Shown here: positions 17,738-27,524 of the stretch, in pieces | How positions within the stretch are numbered: the stretch's first letter is position 1 | Layout: each line of letters starts with the position of its first letter | DNA from: Streptomyces sp. HmicA12 | GTDB taxonomy: Bacteria > Actinomycetota > Actinomycetes > Streptomycetales > Streptomycetaceae | NCBI RefSeq assembly: GCF_000373565.1 | Contig: NZ_KB891851.1 | Location: forward strand, 1-64,000 | Direction: 5' to 3' | DNA: 64,000 nt | The notes under the pieces: generated by a model | The model's input: the letters and a program-made list of their open reading frames with translations, nothing else | Databases searched by the model: none | Told to the model about the DNA's origin: nothing | Translations under genes and position numbers: made by a program

Positions 17738-19291
17738 GTGGTGGCAAGTGCGAGTTCCGGTGGGCCCGACTCGCAGTCGGAGCACCCGCCGGACATCCAG
17801 GCGGTTCGCCGGATGGTCGATGCGTTGTGCGAGCTGGGCTGCCTCCAGGCGGCCTCCGAGCGGGCGGACTTCGCGCTGACCCTGGGGACGTACCTGGAGC
17901 AGCGTGTCGACGTGAGCGGCGTCCGGCTGCGCGACGACGCCCGAAAGCTGGTCAATGCCGCTCTGAGCCGGCCGGACGGCGTCAGCGTTCTCGTGAGCGT
18001 GATCGGGATCTTCGAGGGCGAGGAGACCGCGGACGGATTCCAGGGGCTGTTCGTCCCGTTCCGGCCGAGGTCCCCCGCGTCCGGGTTCCAGGGCCCGGTC
18101 TCACGCTACGACGAGAGTGCCGCGCTGGCCCTGCTGGACGCCGTCAAGGGCGAGATGTCGCCGGAGCGGCTGCGGGACGCGCTCGCGGTAGAACTCGGCA
18201 GTGTGGAACTCCCGTTGAACGCCTCGTGCGACCAACTCTTCCGGCACGTCATGCAGTTGAACGTGCAACCCGATCAGATGCCGCCCGCCGTCCTCCTCAT
18301 CGAACAGGCGGCGTCACAGGTGGCCAGCCCCCATCACCGGGCCGCCCTGGAGGGGTGGGCCCGGGCCTGGGCCGAGCACGCCGGGCTGCTGCCCGCCCTG
18401 GAGCGGCGGCGCGCCGAGCGGATCGACCACACCTACGACCCGGAGGTGCCGCGCTGTCTGCTCGTCGCGGTCGAACCGGCCCGGGACGAGTCGGGTGACA
18501 TCGTGGTCCGGCCGTGGCTCAACACCGTGGCGGGGTACTGGAATCCGCAGCCCGCCGAGCCCGTCACGACGACCATGGACAAACTCTCCGCCGCCGTGGC
18601 GCGGGCGTTACGTCAAGGCATCCGGCTGTGGCGGGGAGGGCGTGAAGGCGCGTCCACCGGAGTGGGACAGCAGCCGCCGTACGTCGAGTTCATCCTTCCG
18701 TATGACCTTCTGAACCACGATGTGGCCGGGTTGGCGCTCGTTTCGGGCAGCCAGTCGGTGCCGCTCGGCATGGAGTTCGCCGTGCATCTGCGCAGCCTCG
18801 ACCGGATGCGCAGCGACGACGAACTGGTCAGGGAACGCTGGCGGCTGCGGTGGAGCGCTCTGCGCAGGCAGGGCATCTCCGTGCACGACTGGAGCTCCGC
18901 AGAGCCCGAGGCGCTGCAGGCCTGGCAGCTCGACCTCGCGGGGGAGCCCGGCCACACGGCGGTCGTCCTCGACGCCCCCGACAAAGGGGCCGCTCTGGAG
19001 GCCCTGAAGACGGCCATCGCCTCCGGTATCGGGCTTGCCGTGTGGGATCGCAGGGGAGTTTTCCTCACGGAGCGACGGGAAGTAGTCACAGCCGTGTTCG
19101 CCACCGCGCAGACCTCCGCACAGATCCCCATGGCCATCCACCGACTCCGTCGCAAAGCCGTCCAGGGCGGCGACCAGGGCACGTTGCTGCTGGGCCGGAA
19201 CATCGCCTTTCTCTGGGACGACCCGAACCGGGTCGTCGACCTCCAGGCCATCGACTACGGCGATCCCGCCGACGAGGAGGCATCGGCATGA
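17738..19291 (+). CDS. VMAP-type protein with N-terminal effector-associated domain
   Basis: A 517-residue protein that I assign to VMAP (vWA-MoxR-associated protein), the classifier component of ternary conflict systems. Residues about 20-97 form a small helical domain resembling effector-associated (death-like) domains. The C-terminal half fits VMAP-C: CLLVAVEPARDESGDI, PYVEFILPYDLLNHDV, PLGMEFAVHLRSLDRM and RWRLRWSAL. The GTG at 17738 has GGGGGA six bases upstream; an in-frame ATG at 17684 lacks one and falls inside TTGACA (17679-17684), a possible -35 element. The stop overlaps the MoxR gene by 4 bp. The system context is the main basis for function; no catalytic motif is seen. Confidence 0.8.
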   Translation: MVASASSGGPDSQSEHPPDIQAVRRMVDALCELGCLQAASERADFALTLGTYLEQRVDVSGVRLRDDARKLVNAALSRPDGVSVLVSVIGIFEGEETADGFQGLFVPFRPRSPASGFQGPVSRYDESAALALLDAVKGEMSPERLRDALAVELGSVELPLNASCDQLFRHVMQLNVQPDQMPPAVLLIEQAASQVASPHHRAALEGWARAWAEHAGLLPALERRRAERIDHTYDPEVPRCLLVAVEPARDESGDIVVRPWLNTVAGYWNPQPAEPVTTTMDKLSAAVARALRQGIRLWRGGREGASTGVGQQPPYVEFILPYDLLNHDVAGLALVSGSQSVPLGMEFAVHLRSLDRMRSDDELVRERWRLRWSALRRQGISVHDWSSAEPEALQAWQLDLAGEPGHTAVVLDAPDKGAALEALKTAIASGIGLAVWDRRGVFLTERREVVTAVFATAQTSAQIPMAIHRLRRKAVQGGDQGTLLLGRNIAFLWDDPNRVVDLQAIDYGDPADEEASA

Positions 19292-20391
19292 GTGCGCAGG
19301 TCAACGAGCCGGAGCGGGACACCGACGGCGCGCCGTCGGTCCCGGACGACTGGCGGGTCTTCAGGGCCTCGGGCGTTCCCCCGCAGGAGCCGCCCGTGCT
19401 GCCCGAGGCGCCGCCGTGGCGCCGGTTCCACGGCACTCCCGCACAGCCCCAGGCCGAGGACGACGAGAAGGCGGCGACGCGCAGGCTGGGCCACGTCGCC
19501 GCGTCGCCGCAGCTCGGCGCCGAGGAGATCGACGTGGTCAACGCGGCGCTGCTGCTGCGCAGGCCGCTGTTGATCACCGGTGCGCCGGGCGTCGGCAAGT
19601 CCACCCTCGCCTATCTGATCGCGCGGGAGCTGGGCCTCGGCCGGGTCCTGGCCTGGAACATCGTGAGCCGCACGACGCTGCGCGACGGCCTGTACGCCCA
19701 CGACGCCATCGGCCGGGCCCAGGCCATCGCCGCCTGGCGCGCCGCGGCCCTGCGGCCGGACCCGGGCGCCGCCGCGGCGGACCCGGCGTACGCCGAAGAG
19801 GCTGAACGTCAACTTCCGCCGCCCCTGGGTGAGTTCGTTACGCTGGGCCCACTGGGTACAGCTCTCCTGCCCTATGAGCGGCCGCGCATGCTGCTCGTCG
19901 ACGAACTGGACAAGAGCGACATCGATCTGCCCAATGACCTGTTGCATGTGCTGGAGAACGGCAGTTATGACATTCCGGAACTGGTACGCGACGCCGCAGG
20001 CAGCGCCGAGGTGCACACCGACGACCCCGGGCGGCGGGCGGTCGTGTCCCGCGGTCGCATCGAGTGCCGCGAGTTCCCCGTCGTGGTGATCACCAGCAAC
20101 GGCGAGCGGGAATTCCCCGCCGCTTTCCGCCGGCGCTGCCTGCCCCTGGAGATGCGCACGCCCTCCAGGGAGCAGCTTCTGGCCATGGTGGAAGGGCATT
20201 TGAGGACCCGTCCGGAGGGCTCCGAGGAGCTGGTCGACCTCTTCCTCCAGCGGGTTCATGCCGGAGGGACACACTCCTTGGATCAGTTGCTCAATGCGGT
20301 TCAGTTGACTACTGCGGGTGGTTTCCAGGCCGAGGGTGACGGGCGTAAGCTCGTGGAAAGCTTGCTCCGCGATCTCGCGAAGGGCCGCTGA
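19288..20391 (+). CDS. MoxR-type AAA ATPase
   Basis: A 367-residue AAA+ ATPase of the MoxR branch, expected to remodel or gate its vWA and VMAP partners using ATP. Walker A is GAPGVGKST at 98-106. Walker B is LLVDELDKSD with D205 and E206. Sensor 1 is TSN at 269-271, and the arginine cluster FRRRC follows. The first 70 residues are a proline-rich unstructured extension. The start overlaps the VMAP stop (ATGA), and the next gene starts at the base after this stop, so the three proteins are made in fixed proportion. This order matches known ternary vWA-MoxR-VMAP cassettes. Confidence 0.88.
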   Translation: MSAQVNEPERDTDGAPSVPDDWRVFRASGVPPQEPPVLPEAPPWRRFHGTPAQPQAEDDEKAATRRLGHVAASPQLGAEEIDVVNAALLLRRPLLITGAPGVGKSTLAYLIARELGLGRVLAWNIVSRTTLRDGLYAHDAIGRAQAIAAWRAAALRPDPGAAAADPAYAEEAERQLPPPLGEFVTLGPLGTALLPYERPRMLLVDELDKSDIDLPNDLLHVLENGSYDIPELVRDAAGSAEVHTDDPGRRAVVSRGRIECREFPVVVITSNGEREFPAAFRRRCLPLEMRTPSREQLLAMVEGHLRTRPEGSEELVDLFLQRVHAGGTHSLDQLLNAVQLTTAGGFQAEGDGRKLVESLLRDLAKGR

Positions 20392-23300
20392 ATGAACGGC
20401 TTTCCCAGGGAGCGCGCACCCGGCGCCGACGGTGGCGAACCGGGATTTTCGCAGCTTCCGGGCGAGGAGCCCGGCCGGACCCCGCAGTGGCAGGAGATCG
20501 CCGACGCCATCTGGCTCGCCGCCCACTGGGACCGGGCCGCGCGGCCCGCCGAAGCCACGGAGCAGCCGGCCGTGGACCTCGAGGAGACCGACACGACCTG
20601 GGAGCCCGGAACCTCCGAGCTTCCCCCCGATCCGTTCGCGGACCCGCTGTGGCCCGGCAGTCTGCTGGATCCTCCGCTGCCCACCCTCGATCCCGAAGGC
20701 CCCGACACGGTGCATCTCGGTCGACCGCAGCTGCCAGGACCGCCTCCCAAACCCTCCGGTGTGGGCCGACGCTGGGCCCTGCTGGCCCGCGCCCTGCACC
20801 GCCTCGCCCGCCGTGTGCCCTCGCCGGTGCAGGTGGAGCTCGACGAGGAGCTCACCGCCCAACGCGGCCTCGCCGACGAGCTCTGGATGCCGTTCTTCCG
20901 GCCCGCCGAGGCCACCGCCTTCGACCTCGTCCTGCTCACCGACGACGCCCCGACCATGCGGATCTGGGACGAGGAGATCGCCCGGCTCGTCGCGGCCGCC
21001 GAGCACAGCGGCGGCTTCCGCGTCGTACGCACCGTCAAGGTGAGGGTGCCGCGCACCGGGCTGCCGACGGTCCGCGGCGGCGCCGCCTGCACCCCGGCCG
21101 ATCCGGCGGAGCTGCTCGACGGGGGTGGCGGCCGGGTCTTCCTCGTCGTCACGGACGGCCTGGCGCACGGGTGGACCGCCCCCGCGGCCGACAAGCTGCT
21201 CGGCCGCCTGGCCCGCTCCGGACCCACCGCGATGATCCATCTGCTGCCGCCCCACATGCGGCACCGGTCCTCGGTGTACCCGTACGCGGCGGTCCTGGAG
21301 GCCGGCGGTTTCGGCGCGTCCAACGTGAGTCTGGGACACGGCGCCCCGGGCGAGGGCCCCGACCCGCTGCGCCCGTTGCCCGAGGCGGGCGACGACGCGG
21401 TGCCCGTCCCCGTGCTGTCCCTCAAGCCCGGCTCGATCGCCGCCTGGGCGGATCTGGTCACCGGTGAACGCGGGGTGCGCCGGGCCCTGCCGATCGTGCT
21501 GGCCGGCGCGCTCACCAAGGGGGCGCCCGCGCCCGGTCTCACTGCCCCGCCGCTGCCGCGCCGGGCCGCGGCCGCCGTGCGCCGGTTCTTCACCCTCGCC
21601 ACCCCCGCCGCGCGTCGCCTCGCCACCCAACTCGCGGCGGTGCCTTTTGAGTTCGACCTGGTGGAGCAGTTACGCAAGCGCACCATGCCCGAGACGGAAC
21701 CCGCCCATCTGGCCGAGATCATGATGGGCGGTCTGATCGACTGGGACAGTGAGGGCGAGGGGCGTCCCGAGTTCGCCGAAGGAGTGCGCGAGGCGCTGCT
21801 CGCGACGACGACCCGGGCCCAACTCGCCCGCACGGTCGGCGTGGTGGGCGATCTGCCGGCGGCCGGTGAGCGGGGCGTCGCCCTGCGGGCCGCGCTGCGC
21901 GACCCCGTCGGCGCCACCCTGCCCGCCCCGCACGAGCGGGGCTGGCGGCGCAGCGAGCTGGCGGTGATGCGGGCGCTCTCCGGCCCGTACTCCGAACGTG
22001 CGAAACGCCTGGAGCCGGGTTTGGTACCTGATGCCCCAGAAGTCACGACCAATGACCGTTCGGCGGAATCGTCAGGTTCGGGAGGGGGCAGGGATCAGGA
22101 GCCCTTGGTTCCTGATCCCTCTGGAGAGAATGTGCCGCCCCTGGTCAACGAAGTCACGCCCGGATCCGAAGCCCAGGAGGCTGAACCGCTCATGCCCAGC
22201 ATCGCGACCGGAACGCCTGCACTCCTGGTGAACGTGCCGCTGCGCAACACATCGTTCGTGGGGCGCACCGCACTGCTCCGCGCGGTCGAGGAGCAGCTGG
22301 GTTCCCAGGACACGGCGGCGGTGCTCCCGCACGCCCTGCACGGCATGGGCGGCGTCGGAAAGTCGCAGCTCGCGCTGGAGTACATCTACACCCACCAGCA
22401 GGACTACAAGGTCATCTGCTGGATCGCCGCGGAGCGGGAGAGCCTGATCCTCGCCGGCCTGGCCACGCTCGCCGCCCGGTTGCGGCTGTTCCCCGGCGGA
22501 GACGACGCCGGCGGCGCCCCGGCCGCCAACACCGCGGTGCCCGCGGTCCTCGAAGCGCTGCGCACCGGAGCCCCGTACGACAACTGGCTCCTGGTCTTCG
22601 ACAACGCGGAGAACCTGGACGTGGTGCGCAACTACTTCCCGACCAACGGCCCCGGCAAGATCATCGTCACCTCCCGCAACCGCGAGTGGGAGCGGGTGGC
22701 GAGCCCGCTGCCGGTGAACGTCTTCGAGCGCGAGGAGTCGATCCAGCTCCTGCAGAAGCGCTCGCCCGACCTGTCCCGCGGTGACGCCGACCAGCTCGCC
22801 GAGGCGCTCGGTGACCTCCCGCTCGCCGTCGAGCAGGCGGGTGCCTGGCGCGCGGTCACCGGCATGCTCGTCGAGGACTACCTCACCCTCCTGGAGCGCC
22901 GCAGCCCGGAGATCCTGGAGCTCGACCCGGCGCCCGACTACCCGGTCTCGGTCGCCGCCGCCTGGGACATCTCGCTGGAGCGGATCGCCGAGAACAACCC
23001 GGGCGCCCGCCAGCTCCTCGACATCTGCGCCTGCATGGCCCCTGAACCGGTCCCGCTCTCCCTGCTGCGCGGCAGCCGGGGCATCAACATCACCCCCGAA
23101 CTCGACCTGCTGCTGCGGGAGTCCATCAAGCTGAGCCGCGCCATCCGCGACCTCAACCAGTTCTCCCTGGTCCGTCTCGACCTGCGCGCCGACACCCTGC
23201 AGATGCACCGTCTGCTGCAGAACGTGCTCCTCGCCAAACTCGGTCCCGACGACCGCGAGCGCATGCGCGACGCCGCCCACCAGATCCTGTCGGCGGCCAA

Positions 23301-24714
23301 GCCCGGCCACTACGCGTCCTCCCGCGAATGGCCCGCCTACCAGGCGCTGCTGCCGCACGTCCTGACCGCGGACGCGGTGCGCTCCACCGACACCTGGGCC
23401 CGCGAACTCGTTTACGACACCGTGATGTTCCTCTACTACTGGGGCGCCCACGAGTCCGCCGTGGACCTCGCCCGGCAGGCCTGGCGCACCTGGCTGGAGG
23501 TGTCCGGCGAGGAGGACATCCATGTCATCCGAATGTCCAAGACCTTCGCGTTCTGTCTGCGGGTCGTCGGGCAGGTCGAGGAGTCCATCCCGCTCAACGA
23601 GCGGGCTCTGGAAGTCTGCCGACGCATCGACGTCGACGTGGAGGACTTGATCGACTCCATGGTTTCCCTCTCCGACGGGCGTCGCTACCAGGGCCGGTTC
23701 CAGGAGGCCAGGGAGCTGGACCAGGAAGCCGCCGAGCGGGCCCGAACGCTGTTCGGTCCGGAGGACCCCACGACGCTGCGTGCGGTGCACAGTTGGGGAG
23801 TGTCGCTGCGGCTGTGCGGTGAGTTCCAGGAGGCAAAGGCGCTCGACGAGGAGACCGCCCGGCTGCGTGACCTGCTGTTCGGGCCGTCCAGCGGATTGAC
23901 CCTGAACACGCTCAACGCCCTCGCCATCGACATGCGGGAGTGCGGGGACTACCCAGGGGCCCGCGACTTCTGGGAGGACGTCTACCGCAGGCAGCGCAGT
24001 TCACTGGGCGAGGACAACCCCTTCGCGCTTCGCACCGCCAATGACCTGGCGGTGGGTCGTCGTCGAGACGGTTCTCTGGCGGAGGCCGTCAAGCTTTCCG
24101 AGGACGTCCTGCGCCGTCTGACCACCCGTTACGGCGCCGACCATACCTTCACGCTGGCGGCTGCCATCAACGTCGCCGTCGACCGCAGGCTCGTCGGAGA
24201 CCTCGAAGGATCTCGGGAACTCGGTGAGTCGACCGTGCGTCGTTACACGCACCGGCTCGGCGCCCGGCACGCGCACACCCTGATCACCAAGGCGAACCTG
24301 GCCGCCACCATGCGGGCCCTCGGCGCGTTCGAGGTGGCTGAGGAGCTCGACACCGAAGCGGCCCATGCGCTCGCGGACACGGTCGGGCCCCGGCATATCC
24401 TGTCGCTCACCGTCGCGCTCGGCCGGGCGAGCACCGAGTACGCCCGCCTCAACTTCGACAAGGCGTGCGAGATCGACGAGCAGAATCTGCCCAAGCTTGC
24501 CCAAGTCGCGGGCGAGGAACACCCATTGACGCTCTCCTGCGCCGCGAATCTCGCCCTCGACCTGCGGGGTCTGGGACGCGGGGCCGAGGCCGACGAGCTG
24601 GAGCGCAGGGCCGTGGACGGCTTCACCCGGATCGTGCGCCCCGACCACCCGTGGCTGCTCGCGGCCCGTCAGCGACGGCGCATCGAGTGCGACACGGCGC
24701 CGATGCCGCTGTAG
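20392..24714 (+). CDS. vWA-like / NB-ARC ATPase / TPR fusion (FxsT-like, SAV_2336-type N-terminus)
   Basis: A 1440-residue multidomain protein. Residues about 160-330 form a vWA-like domain (DLVLLTDDAPTMRIWDEEIARLV, a degenerate metal site) in the SAV_2336-type N-terminal region. About 615-960 is an NB-ARC STAND NTPase with Walker A GMGGVGKSQ near 651, Walker B LLVFDNAE and an IIVTSRN sensor stretch. From about 1010 to the end are TPR repeats of the Tpr_10/12 type, each ending in G-x-x-HP/HT-like turns. The layout resembles the FxsT proteins of FxSxx-COOH loci. The fusion supplies the vWA component of the ternary system together with a STAND switch and a sensing array. It follows MoxR with no gap. 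Confidence 0.85.
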   Translation: MNGFPRERAPGADGGEPGFSQLPGEEPGRTPQWQEIADAIWLAAHWDRAARPAEATEQPAVDLEETDTTWEPGTSELPPDPFADPLWPGSLLDPPLPTLDPEGPDTVHLGRPQLPGPPPKPSGVGRRWALLARALHRLARRVPSPVQVELDEELTAQRGLADELWMPFFRPAEATAFDLVLLTDDAPTMRIWDEEIARLVAAAEHSGGFRVVRTVKVRVPRTGLPTVRGGAACTPADPAELLDGGGGRVFLVVTDGLAHGWTAPAADKLLGRLARSGPTAMIHLLPPHMRHRSSVYPYAAVLEAGGFGASNVSLGHGAPGEGPDPLRPLPEAGDDAVPVPVLSLKPGSIAAWADLVTGERGVRRALPIVLAGALTKGAPAPGLTAPPLPRRAAAAVRRFFTLATPAARRLATQLAAVPFEFDLVEQLRKRTMPETEPAHLAEIMMGGLIDWDSEGEGRPEFAEGVREALLATTTRAQLARTVGVVGDLPAAGERGVALRAALRDPVGATLPAPHERGWRRSELAVMRALSGPYSERAKRLEPGLVPDAPEVTTNDRSAESSGSGGGRDQEPLVPDPSGENVPPLVNEVTPGSEAQEAEPLMPSIATGTPALLVNVPLRNTSFVGRTALLRAVEEQLGSQDTAAVLPHALHGMGGVGKSQLALEYIYTHQQDYKVICWIAAERESLILAGLATLAARLRLFPGGDDAGGAPAANTAVPAVLEALRTGAPYDNWLLVFDNAENLDVVRNYFPTNGPGKIIVTSRNREWERVASPLPVNVFEREESIQLLQKRSPDLSRGDADQLAEALGDLPLAVEQAGAWRAVTGMLVEDYLTLLERRSPEILELDPAPDYPVSVAAAWDISLERIAENNPGARQLLDICACMAPEPVPLSLLRGSRGINITPELDLLLRESIKLSRAIRDLNQFSLVRLDLRADTLQMHRLLQNVLLAKLGPDDRERMRDAAHQILSAAKPGHYASSREWPAYQALLPHVLTADAVRSTDTWARELVYDTVMFLYYWGAHESAVDLARQAWRTWLEVSGEEDIHVIRMSKTFAFCLRVVGQVEESIPLNERALEVCRRIDVDVEDLIDSMVSLSDGRRYQGRFQEARELDQEAAERARTLFGPEDPTTLRAVHSWGVSLRLCGEFQEAKALDEETARLRDLLFGPSSGLTLNTLNALAIDMRECGDYPGARDFWEDVYRRQRSSLGEDNPFALRTANDLAVGRRRDGSLAEAVKLSEDVLRRLTTRYGADHTFTLAAAINVAVDRRLVGDLEGSRELGESTVRRYTHRLGARHAHTLITKANLAATMRALGAFEVAEELDTEAAHALADTVGPRHILSLTVALGRASTEYARLNFDKACEIDEQNLPKLAQVAGEEHPLTLSCAANLALDLRGLGRGAEADELERRAVDGFTRIVRPDHPWLLAARQRRRIECDTAPMPL

Positions 24715-24739
24715 CGCCCGGCCGGACGCGCGGATCCAA

Positions 24740-24764
24740 GGGGGCGGCACCCGGTGCTGCCCCC
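24740..24764 (+). terminator. Hairpin after the VMAP-MoxR-STAND operon
   Basis: GGGGGCGGC at 24740-24748 pairs with GCTGCCCCC at 24756-24764, with one G-U pair in RNA. It sits 25 bases after the stop of the 1440-residue gene and suggests that the downstream hydrolase-caspase genes have their own promoter or receive only read-through transcription. Confidence 0.6.
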
Positions 24765-24836
24765 TCCGTCTGTGGTCATACTGGAGCAACTGGCCCATCG
24801 CACAGTCGAGTTGAATGTTCGTCACGGGGGAGGGAC

Positions 24837-25985
24837 ATGTCGACGGTCGTCTTCGTCCACGGCACGGGGGTGCGCGAACCGGATTTCTCCGCGCTCGCCG
24901 GGCGCTTCGCCGCTGAACTCACCTCGCTGCGGCCCGGACTGCGGATCGTGCCCTACTACTGGGGAGCCGAGCACGGCGCGACGCTCGCCGCGGGCGGCGC
25001 CAGCCTGCCCCCGCCGCCCGGCGGCACGGCCCGCGACATCGGCGAGGGGGACGAGACCGCCGCCTGGGCCGCCCTGTACCGCAACCCCGACACCGAACTC
25101 GCCCTGGCGGCAGCTACGTTGAAGGAGCGCGCCGAGCGGCCGCCGTACGCCGCCCTCCCGGAGCAGGCGCTCCAGGACCGGCTGACCGCCGCCGCCCACG
25201 ACGCGGAGGCCGGCGCGTTGTTGCCGGGCCTCGCCGCGGCGCTGAGCCGCCTCGCCGGCCATCCGCTGCTCCCGGCCGCCGCCGACGCCCTCGACCCCGA
25301 CGACCTCGCCCTGCTCGCCGCCCGCGCCGCCGTGGCCCGCGCCGTCGCCGGCCTCCTCGACGCCGACGCGCCGCTCGTGCCTGACGGCGATCAGCGGGAC
25401 GCGGCCGTGGCGCGCCTTGCCGAACAGCTCGGAGCGGCCGCCGAAGGCGCCGAACGCGGCCTGCGCAGCGGCCTGTTGAGCCTGGTCGGCAACGCCGCGT
25501 CCCGGGCCGTGGTGCGCCGCCGCCGCGCCCTCACCGAGGCCGCGCACCCGGCCGCCGGGGACGTGCTGCGCTACCTCAGCCGCGGCGCGGGCTTCCGCGA
25601 CGGGCTGCGGACCCTGATCGCCGGACTCGAACCGCCCGTCACCGTCGTCGCCCACAGCCTCGGCGGCATCATCGCCCTCGACACGCTCATCGAGACGCCA
25701 CTGCCCCAGGTCGCCCTGCTGGTCACGGCCGGATCGCAGGGCCCGTTCCTGTACGAGTCGGGGGCCCTGCCCTCGCTCGCCCACCCCGAGCCGCTGCCCC
25801 CGCACATGCCCGACTGGCTGAATCTGTACGATCCGCGCGACCTGCTCGGCTACCTCGGCGCCGGGCTCTTCCCCGGCAGGGTCACCGACATCGCCGTCGA
25901 CAGCCGCCAGCCGTTCCCCGCCGCGCACAGCGCCTACTGGACCAACCCGGCGACGTACCGGCACATCGCGGAGCGGCTGACGTGA
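24837..25985 (+). CDS. Alpha/beta-hydrolase (lipase/esterase-like serine hydrolase)
   Basis: A 382-residue alpha/beta hydrolase. The N-terminus holds the oxyanion strand VVFVHGTGVRE. The nucleophile elbow is AHSLGG with S274. A long helical insertion (about 90-250) separates them and replaces the usual compact core. Likely acid and base lie in NLYDPRDLLGY and near H360 in PAAHSAYW. A GGGGGAGGG ribosome site precedes the ATG. The stop overlaps the caspase-like gene by 4 bp, tying it to the conflict locus, where a lipase-type enzyme could act on membranes as an effector. The substrate is unknown. Confidence 0.82.
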   Translation: MSTVVFVHGTGVREPDFSALAGRFAAELTSLRPGLRIVPYYWGAEHGATLAAGGASLPPPPGGTARDIGEGDETAAWAALYRNPDTELALAAATLKERAERPPYAALPEQALQDRLTAAAHDAEAGALLPGLAAALSRLAGHPLLPAAADALDPDDLALLAARAAVARAVAGLLDADAPLVPDGDQRDAAVARLAEQLGAAAEGAERGLRSGLLSLVGNAASRAVVRRRRALTEAAHPAAGDVLRYLSRGAGFRDGLRTLIAGLEPPVTVVAHSLGGIIALDTLIETPLPQVALLVTAGSQGPFLYESGALPSLAHPEPLPPHMPDWLNLYDPRDLLGYLGAGLFPGRVTDIAVDSRQPFPAAHSAYWTNPATYRHIAERLT

Positions 25986-27121
25986 CCGACAAGGCCACCC
26001 CCGCGCGGGGCGTCGACCCGGCCCGGGTGCACGCCCTCGTCGTCGGCATCGAGCAGTACGAGGCGGGCTCCTCCTGGGACCTGCCGGGACCGGCCCGCGA
26101 CGCCGTGGCGTTCCACGCGCTGCTGCGCGACGCCGGTGTGCCGCAGTCCCAACTTCATCTGCATCTGTCCCCGTTGGCGCCGTACACGCCGGACGTCGCG
26201 TACGCGCCCGCCGACCACGCCACCCTCCGCCACGCACTCGTACGGCACCTGCCGGAGCACCAGGGCGACGTGCTGTGGGTGTGGTGGGGCGGGCACGGCG
26301 TCCTCGACCGGGCCGGGCACACCCGGCTGTTCTGCGCGGACGCCACCACGGCCGACAAGGTCGCCGTCGACCTGGACTCCGCGCTCATCCGCTACGCCGG
26401 CGACGCCGTGCCCGGCTTCGCCGACCAGCTCTGGATCGTGGACGCCTGCGAGACGTTCGAGGAACGGCTCGGCTTCCGCGGACCGCTGCCGCCCGACGCC
26501 CTGCCGGCCGGTGAGCGGACCCTCGGGCACCGACAGACCGTGCTGCGGGCGGCGGGGGCGGGCCGGGCCGCCGCCAACGATCCGGTCCGTGCCACGGGTC
26601 TCTTCTCGGACGTTCTTCTCGGACTGCTGCGCGAGCGGGCGGCCGTGCTGCCCGCCCTGCCGGACCCGGAGGAGCTGTTCCCCGCGGTGCGCCGGAGTTT
26701 CGCCGTGCTGCGCGCCGAGGGACGCACCGCGCAGCGCCCCGAGATCCGGATGCGGAGCCCCGAACGCACCGAGATCCTGCCGCGGCTGGAACCGCCCAGG
26801 AGCCCGGGGTCCGGGGTCGCGGTGCTGGGGCGCGCCGTGAACGCGCTGCTGGACTATCCCCTGATGACGGACCCCGCCGAACGGCAGGCCCTGGTCGAGG
26901 CGTTGGGCCCCCGGCTGGGTTCCACGATGCCCCGGCACACCAAGCCCCGTACCGACGCCACCGGCATGCTCACCACACTGGCCCGTCGTGGCCCGGAGGC
27001 CCTCGGGGAGCTCCTCTCGGCCGTCACGGCACTCGACGACGACCCCGAACGGCAGGCCGAACTCGCTGCCGCACTGGGTGAGTTGGGCGGTGCTGGGCAG
27101 GCGAGAGACGGGCGGCGCTGA
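25982..27121 (+). CDS. Caspase-family protease with C-terminal effector-associated domain
   Basis: A 379-residue protein with a caspase/metacaspase-like protease domain (about 15-250). H105 in WWGGHGV and C156 in VDACETF form the dyad, and the opening HALVVGIEQYE is typical of the family. After a linker, residues about 283-366 (LLDYPLMTDPAERQALVEAL, then a GPEALGELLSAV helix) resemble the effector-associated domains that recruit such proteases to STAND and VMAP partners. It starts at the GTG overlapping the hydrolase stop. I infer that it is a latent suicide protease activated when the ternary complex detects a threat. Confidence 0.88.
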   Translation: MTDKATPARGVDPARVHALVVGIEQYEAGSSWDLPGPARDAVAFHALLRDAGVPQSQLHLHLSPLAPYTPDVAYAPADHATLRHALVRHLPEHQGDVLWVWWGGHGVLDRAGHTRLFCADATTADKVAVDLDSALIRYAGDAVPGFADQLWIVDACETFEERLGFRGPLPPDALPAGERTLGHRQTVLRAAGAGRAAANDPVRATGLFSDVLLGLLRERAAVLPALPDPEELFPAVRRSFAVLRAEGRTAQRPEIRMRSPERTEILPRLEPPRSPGSGVAVLGRAVNALLDYPLMTDPAERQALVEALGPRLGSTMPRHTKPRTDATGMLTTLARRGPEALGELLSAVTALDDDPERQAELAAALGELGGAGQARDGRR

Positions 27122-27221
27122 TCGTGTGGCGTGATCGTACGGGTTTCCCATGCGCGCCCGGTTCGTCATGATGGAAGGACGCGGGGCATCGAGTGCCACC
27201 GTGCGAGGAGGGGAACGGATC

Positions 27222-27455
27222 TTGGACCAGTCGCTACGCGCGGAGCAAGCCACCCCGTCCCACCCGGTCGATCCGGCTCACGAGGCCGCTGTACTCGACT
27301 GGGAGTCGGACCTGCCCGACCTGACCCTGGTCGCGCTGACCGACGTAGAGGACCTGCCGCCCCTGGCGGCCACCGCCCGCATCCTCGAGGAAGTGCTGCG
27401 CCCCCGCGGCAGCATGCGGGGTGGCGGCGAACCAGGACCGGGAAGAGCGGAGTAG
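27222..27455 (+). CDS. Small FxsA-like peptide, candidate modification substrate
   Basis: A 77-residue peptide starting at TTG, chosen because GAGGAGGGG lies 8 bases upstream; an in-frame ATG at 27150 lacks a ribosome site. The middle (SDLPDLTLVALTDVEDLPPLAATARILEEVL, residues 29-59, split here as SDLPDLT and the following helix) resembles my memory of FxsA precursors of FxSxx-COOH loci. The C-terminus is Gly/Pro-rich and ends GPGRAE, so the defining FxSxx tail is absent. It has no cysteine. It sits 69 bases before the HExxH enzyme gene, which would be its modifier. The call rests on context and partial similarity. Confidence 0.5.
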   Translation: MDQSLRAEQATPSHPVDPAHEAAVLDWESDLPDLTLVALTDVEDLPPLAATARILEEVLRPRGSMRGGGEPGPGRAE

Positions 27456-27524
27456 CCGCCCGCCCCCGACACGACCCGGTGAGCACACCTCGACCGCCCG
27501 CCCCACGCTCCGGAGGTCCCGGGA

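Noticed and set aside
14427..17747. An uninterrupted minus-strand frame of over 1100 codons opposite hen1-pnkp
   Set aside because: It is antisense to two well-identified enzymes, is Arg/His/Pro/Val-rich and has no recognisable domain. Long antisense frames are expected in GC-rich codon-biased DNA.
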